A stretch of DNA of 6,905 bases from contig JAJAYS010000189.1 of assembly GCA_026786065.1 (NCBI GenBank), positions 1-6,905 on the forward strand, in the 5' to 3' direction. This document shows, in pieces, positions 3,993 to 6,905 of this stretch; within the stretch, counting starts at the first letter, position 1; every line of letters starts with the position of its first letter. The translations under genes and the position numbers were made by a program. Origin of the DNA: Polaromonas sp. GTDB taxonomy: Bacteria; Pseudomonadota; Gammaproteobacteria; Burkholderiales; Burkholderiaceae_C. Under the pieces are notes generated by a model. The model was not told the origin of the DNA and did no database searches. It saw nothing but the letters and a program-made list of their open reading frames with translations.

Positions 3993-5900
3993 ATGAACGA
4001 CCTGTTCGTCCAGCTGCTAGGCGGCCTGTCTTACGCCAGCACGCTGTTCATGATGGCGGCCGGTCTGACGCTGATCTTCGGCGTCACGCGCATCGTCAAC
4101 TTTGCCCACGGCAGCTTCTTCATGCTGGGCGCGCTGTTCACCGCGCACTGGGTGACCGACTGGTTTCCGGTCTGGGGCGAGAGCCCGTTGCTCTACCTCA
4201 TCGCTATTATTTTAGGAGCTGCTTGCGCCGGATTGGCGGGGGCTGCAGCCGAATTTCTATTGATACGCCGGATGGCGGGCGCGCCCGAGCTGTACCAACT
4301 GGTGGCGACGTTCGGCTTGAGTCTGGCGATGCACGACGCCATGCAGTGGGCCTTCGGCGCGCAAGAAGTTTTCGCCCCGCGCTTTCCGGGCTTGAAGGGC
4401 TCGATTCCCATCGGAGATGCCTTGTTTCCTGCCTACCAGCTGGTGTTGATCGCGCTCGGGCCGCTGATCTGGCTCGGCCTGCACCTGCTGCTGACGCGCT
4501 CGCTGTTCGGTCGCCGTCTGCGCGCGGCCACGCAAGACCGCGACATGCTGGCCGCCCTCGGCGTCAGTCCAAAGCCGCTGATGCTGGGCGCGGTGGTGCT
4601 GGGTTGCGCACTGGCCGGGCTGGCCGGCGCGCTGCAACTGCCGCGCGAACCGGCGCATCTGCAAATGGACATGAACGTCATTGTCGAAACCTTCGTGGTA
4701 GTCGTGACCGGCGGGCTGGGCAGCATCGGTGGTGCCTTCGCCGCCGCGCTGCTGATCGGCCTGGTGCATGCCTTCGGCATCGCGGTGTTTCCGCAGGCAA
4801 CGCTGGTGCTGGTGTTTTTGACGATGGCCGGCGTGCTGATCTGGCGGCCTCAGGGTCTGGGCGGCGTGCTGTCGGCCAGCGGTGCAGAGACCGGCGTGCG
4901 CGAGCCGGCGCAGCGCTTTCGCGGGCTGGCGCCGGGGCGCGGGCGCAATCCGCTGATCGCGGCGGCCGTGGTCGGGCTGGCCGCATGGGCCTGGGCGGGC
5001 GGCGCCTATTGGCAAACGCTGGCCGCCGACGTGCTGATCCTGATGATCTTCGGCATCAGCCTGCAGGCTATGATGGCGTTGGGCGGACTGGTCAGCTTTG
5101 GGCATGCCGCGTTTTTTGCGCTGGGCGCCTATGGCGCGGCGCTGTCGCATGGCCTATGGGGCGCCACGCTGCCGTGGGCGCTGGCAGCCGGTTGCGCGCT
5201 GGCGCTGGTCGTTGCCGCCGCCTTTGGAGCCGCCGTGGTGCGCAGCGCGGGGGTCTATCTGGCGATGCTGTCGCTGGCGCTGGCCCAGGTGGTCTGGGCG
5301 GTTGCCACGCAGTGGGTCGGCCTGACCGGTGGCGACAACGGCTTGATCGGCTTGACGCTGGTTGGCACCGAAAGCCGGCCGGTTTTCTATGGGCTGCTGG
5401 TGCTGCTGGCGCTGCTGGCGGTGTTTGCGCTGCGCCTGCTGGCCGCATCGGTGCTGGGCGGGGCGCTGCAGGCGGTGCGCGACGTGCCGCTGCGCGCCGC
5501 CGCATCGGGTCTGTCGGTCAGCGCGCTGAAGTACCGGATCTTCGTTGAAAGCGCCGTGCTGGCGGCGTTGGCTGGCGGCCTGTTTGCCGCGCACAAGGGC
5601 GCGGTGTTTCCCTCGGTGGCGTCGGTCGCCACCTCGGTCGATGCGCTGCTGGTGGTCTTGCTGGGCGGCGTGCACCAACTGTGGGGCGCGCTGGCCGGCA
5701 GCGCCGTGCTGACCTATGCCGGTGCCGAATTCGGCCGCGGTTTTGCCTACTGGCGCGGCCTGCTTGGCGTGTTCATCATGCTGATCATGGTTGCGGCGCC
5801 GTCGGGCCTGCTCTCCGGTCTGGGCTCTGCGTTGCAGCGCGTCACGCGGCGCCGGCCTGCAGCTGGCGCCGACGCAGCGCAGGGGGCGGGCACGCCATGA
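3993..5900 (+). CDS. Branched-chain amino acid-type ABC transporter permease, LivH-LivM fusion
   Basis: A 635-residue inner-membrane protein that joins both permease subunits of a HAAT-family importer. Residues 1-290 are LivH-like: GLTLIFGVTRIVNFAHGSFFMLGA (24-47), the cytoplasmic coupling segment LRAATQDRDMLAALGV (176-191), and GGLGSIGGAFAAALLIG (240-256). A basic linker (about 295-318) leads to a LivM-like half with GGLVSFGHAAFFALGAYGAAL (364-384), GGDNGL (446-451), and its coupling segment ALQAVRDVPLRAAASGLSVSALKYR (491-515). Separate subunits are about 300 residues each, so both are complete. The ATG at 3993 has AAGG only 1 nt away, a poor ribosome binding site, yet the protein opens at the normal LivH position. 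The stop overlaps the ATPase start as ATGA. Codons 71-88 contain unusual AT-rich codons (see the repeat at 4203-4256). The substrate could be branched-chain amino acids, amides, urea or aromatic acids. Confidence 0.93.
   Translation: MNDLFVQLLGGLSYASTLFMMAAGLTLIFGVTRIVNFAHGSFFMLGALFTAHWVTDWFPVWGESPLLYLIAIILGAACAGLAGAAAEFLLIRRMAGAPELYQLVATFGLSLAMHDAMQWAFGAQEVFAPRFPGLKGSIPIGDALFPAYQLVLIALGPLIWLGLHLLLTRSLFGRRLRAATQDRDMLAALGVSPKPLMLGAVVLGCALAGLAGALQLPREPAHLQMDMNVIVETFVVVVTGGLGSIGGAFAAALLIGLVHAFGIAVFPQATLVLVFLTMAGVLIWRPQGLGGVLSASGAETGVREPAQRFRGLAPGRGRNPLIAAAVVGLAAWAWAGGAYWQTLAADVLILMIFGISLQAMMALGGLVSFGHAAFFALGAYGAALSHGLWGATLPWALAAGCALALVVAAAFGAAVVRSAGVYLAMLSLALAQVVWAVATQWVGLTGGDNGLIGLTLVGTESRPVFYGLLVLLALLAVFALRLLAASVLGGALQAVRDVPLRAAASGLSVSALKYRIFVESAVLAALAGGLFAAHKGAVFPSVASVATSVDALLVVLLGGVHQLWGALAGSAVLTYAGAEFGRGFAYWRGLLGVFIMLIMVAAPSGLLSGLGSALQRVTRRRPAAGADAAQGAGTP
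4203..4256. repeat. AT-rich hairpin repeat embedded in the LivH coding sequence
   Basis: GCTATTATTTTAGGAGCTGC at 4203-4222 is nearly the same as the repeat at 301-320, and CAGCCGAATTT (4246-4256) matches the tail of that copy. The DNA is translated in frame as residues 71-88 (from AIILGAACAG), replacing part of a membrane helix with hydrophobic codons. The TTA leucine codon here, with CTA, TTG and ATA just downstream (4257-4265), is unlike the GC-ending codons around it. Whether this is an inserted repeat or chance similarity is uncertain. Confidence 0.4.
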
Positions 5901-6649
5901 CTCTGAAAGTCACCGATCTGGTCAAGCACTTCAACGGCATCATGGCGGTCGATGGCGTCAGCTTCGGGGTCGCGCCCGGCGAGTGCGTGGCGCTGATCGG
6001 CCCCAACGGTGCGGGCAAATCAACCTGCTTTGCCTGCATCGCGGGCCAGTACCGTGCGGGGTCCGGAACCATCGCCTGGCGCGGGCAAAACCTGGTCGGC
6101 CTCGCGCCAGCCGCGCGGCTGCGGCTCGGTCTGGCACGGACGTTTCAGGTGGCGCAGGTGTTTGAAGCCCTGACGACGCTACAAAATGTGCAGCTGGCTA
6201 CGCAGGCGGGGCAGGGCACCGGGGCGATTTCAGCATTTAAAAGTCTGGCTGCGCGGCCGCAGGCTCCGGCGCAGCAACTGCTTGAAAGAGTCGGCCTTGG
6301 CGCGCTGGCCGATCAATACGCGTCGGAGCTGCCCTACGGTGCCAAGAAGCGCCTGGAGCTGGCGCTGGCGCTCGCCGCCCGGCCGCAGCTGCTATTGCTC
6401 GACGAGCCGGCCGCCGGGCTGGCCCAGGCCGAGCGCGCGAGCCTGATGGAACTGGTCAAGAGCCTCGCCGCCGAAGGCTTGGCGGTGCTGTACACCGAGC
6501 ACAACATGGACGCGGTGGCGCAGGTCGCCGACCGGGTGCTGGTGTTGATCGAAGGCCGGTTGGCCGCGCAGGGCTCGTTCGACGCGATTGCGCAAGACCC
6601 GGTGGTGGTGCAGCGCTACCTCGGACGCGCCGGAGCCGAGCATGCTTGA
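5897..6649 (+). CDS. Branched-chain amino acid-type ABC transporter ATP-binding protein, LivG type
   Basis: A 250-residue cytoplasmic ATPase that drives the fused permease. Walker A is GPNGAGKST (35-43), the Q-loop is RTFQ (81-84), and Walker B is LLLLDEP (165-171) with Glu170 catalytic. The switch histidine is His192 in YTEHNMDAV. The ABC signature reads LPYGAKKRLE (145-154) instead of LSGGQ or LSYGQQRRLE; I recall LPYG-type forms in some LivG relatives, so this need not mean loss of function. The C-terminus has the normal LivG ending with a YLG motif. The ATG lies inside the permease stop (ATGA, 4-nt overlap), and the next ATPase starts 8 nt before this gene ends, so the three are translated as one coupled set. 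An upstream extension of the frame to 5681 lies within the permease gene and is not used. Confidence 0.94.
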   Translation: MTLKVTDLVKHFNGIMAVDGVSFGVAPGECVALIGPNGAGKSTCFACIAGQYRAGSGTIAWRGQNLVGLAPAARLRLGLARTFQVAQVFEALTTLQNVQLATQAGQGTGAISAFKSLAARPQAPAQQLLERVGLGALADQYASELPYGAKKRLELALALAARPQLLLLDEPAAGLAQAERASLMELVKSLAAEGLAVLYTEHNMDAVAQVADRVLVLIEGRLAAQGSFDAIAQDPVVVQRYLGRAGAEHA

Positions 6650-6905
6650 AGTGGTCGGCCTGAACGCGTTTTACGGCCCGGCGCAGGCACTGTTTCAGGT
6701 CTCGCTGAGCGTTGTACGCGGCGAATGGGTGGTGCTTCAGGGGCTCAACGGGGCCGGCAAATCGACCTTGCTGAAAAGCCTGATCGGGCTGGAGGTGCGC
6801 ACCGAAGGCAGCCTGCGCTACGACGCCGGCGCGGGGCTCGCCGACATCGGAGCCTGGCCGGCGCACCGCCGGGCGCGCGCCGGCATCGGCTACGTGGCCG
6901 AAGAC
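6642..6905 (+). CDS. Branched-chain amino acid-type ABC transporter ATP-binding protein, LivF type (N-terminal part, runs off the right edge)
   Basis: The first 88 codons of the second ATPase of the importer. It opens MLEVVGLNAFYGPAQALFQVSL, the standard LivF start in which a Tyr stacks on the ATP base. Walker A follows as GLNGAGKST (residues 34-42), where LivF usually has G(R/A)NGAGKT. The visible part ends at GIGYVAED, where LivF proteins typically read G-(Y/F)-VPED before the conserved RRIF segment. The segment at about residues 53-75 (TEGSLRYDAGAGLADIGAWP) is the usual variable region. The ATG overlaps the end of the LivG-type gene by 8 nt. The signature and Walker B motifs lie beyond the window, so integrity cannot be judged. 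Confidence 0.9.
   Translation, partial: MLEVVGLNAFYGPAQALFQVSLSVVRGEWVVLQGLNGAGKSTLLKSLIGLEVRTEGSLRYDAGAGLADIGAWPAHRRARAGIGYVAED

Noticed and set aside
4223..5548. 441-codon plus-strand frame overlapping the permease
   Set aside because: An out-of-frame shadow: Arg/Gly/Ala-rich, no membrane or domain signature, and wholly inside the LivH-LivM gene.
1..6905. CRISPR arrays, tRNA or rRNA genes, transposases, toxin-antitoxin pairs or phage genes
   Set aside because: Looked for and not seen; every sizeable coding region is explained by a known metabolic or transport family.

Overview
The window looks like ordinary chromosomal DNA from a GC-rich, polyhydroxyalkanoate-storing betaproteobacterium. 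I infer Burkholderiales, probably Comamonadaceae (Polaromonas/Rhodoferax/Acidovorax-like). The grounds are the phasin type, the HDAC-like protein type, the branched-chain amino acid type (Liv) ABC cluster, and AT-rich hairpin repeats that I recall from that family. No mobile element, CRISPR array, tRNA or rRNA gene was seen.

Layout. At the left edge (173 to 1, minus strand) is the 5' end of a periplasmic ferric-iron-binding protein gene, with a promoter overlapped by a Fur-box-like sequence. Positions 174-439 are non-coding and hold that promoter, one copy of an AT-rich hairpin repeat and a strong bidirectional terminator. A phasin gene (991 to 440, minus strand) follows. Its upstream region has a good sigma70 promoter flanked by two similar inverted repeats that may bind the PHA regulator PhaR. 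On the plus strand come an HDAC-like deacylase, a hotdog-fold acyl-CoA thioesterase and a nitroreductase. The last two overlap by 17 nt, and the three are probably one transcription unit.

Positions 3653-3992 are non-coding. They carry two GC-rich tandem repeat units, another AT-rich hairpin and a possible 23-codon leader ORF in frame with the next gene. From 3993 to the right edge runs a translationally coupled ABC importer operon of the branched-chain amino acid/amide (HAAT) family: a LivH-LivM permease fusion, a LivG-type ATPase, and the first 88 codons of a LivF-type ATPase. No substrate-binding protein for this importer is in the window, so its substrate is unknown.

The genes do not form one obvious pathway. 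The loci suggest iron uptake, carbon storage, deacylation/redox housekeeping and amino-acid-like solute import side by side. I found no convincing undescribed system. The points most worth checking are the phasin operator arrangement, a dispersed repeat that appears to have become part of the livH coding sequence, the fused permease, and the start of the HDAC-like gene.
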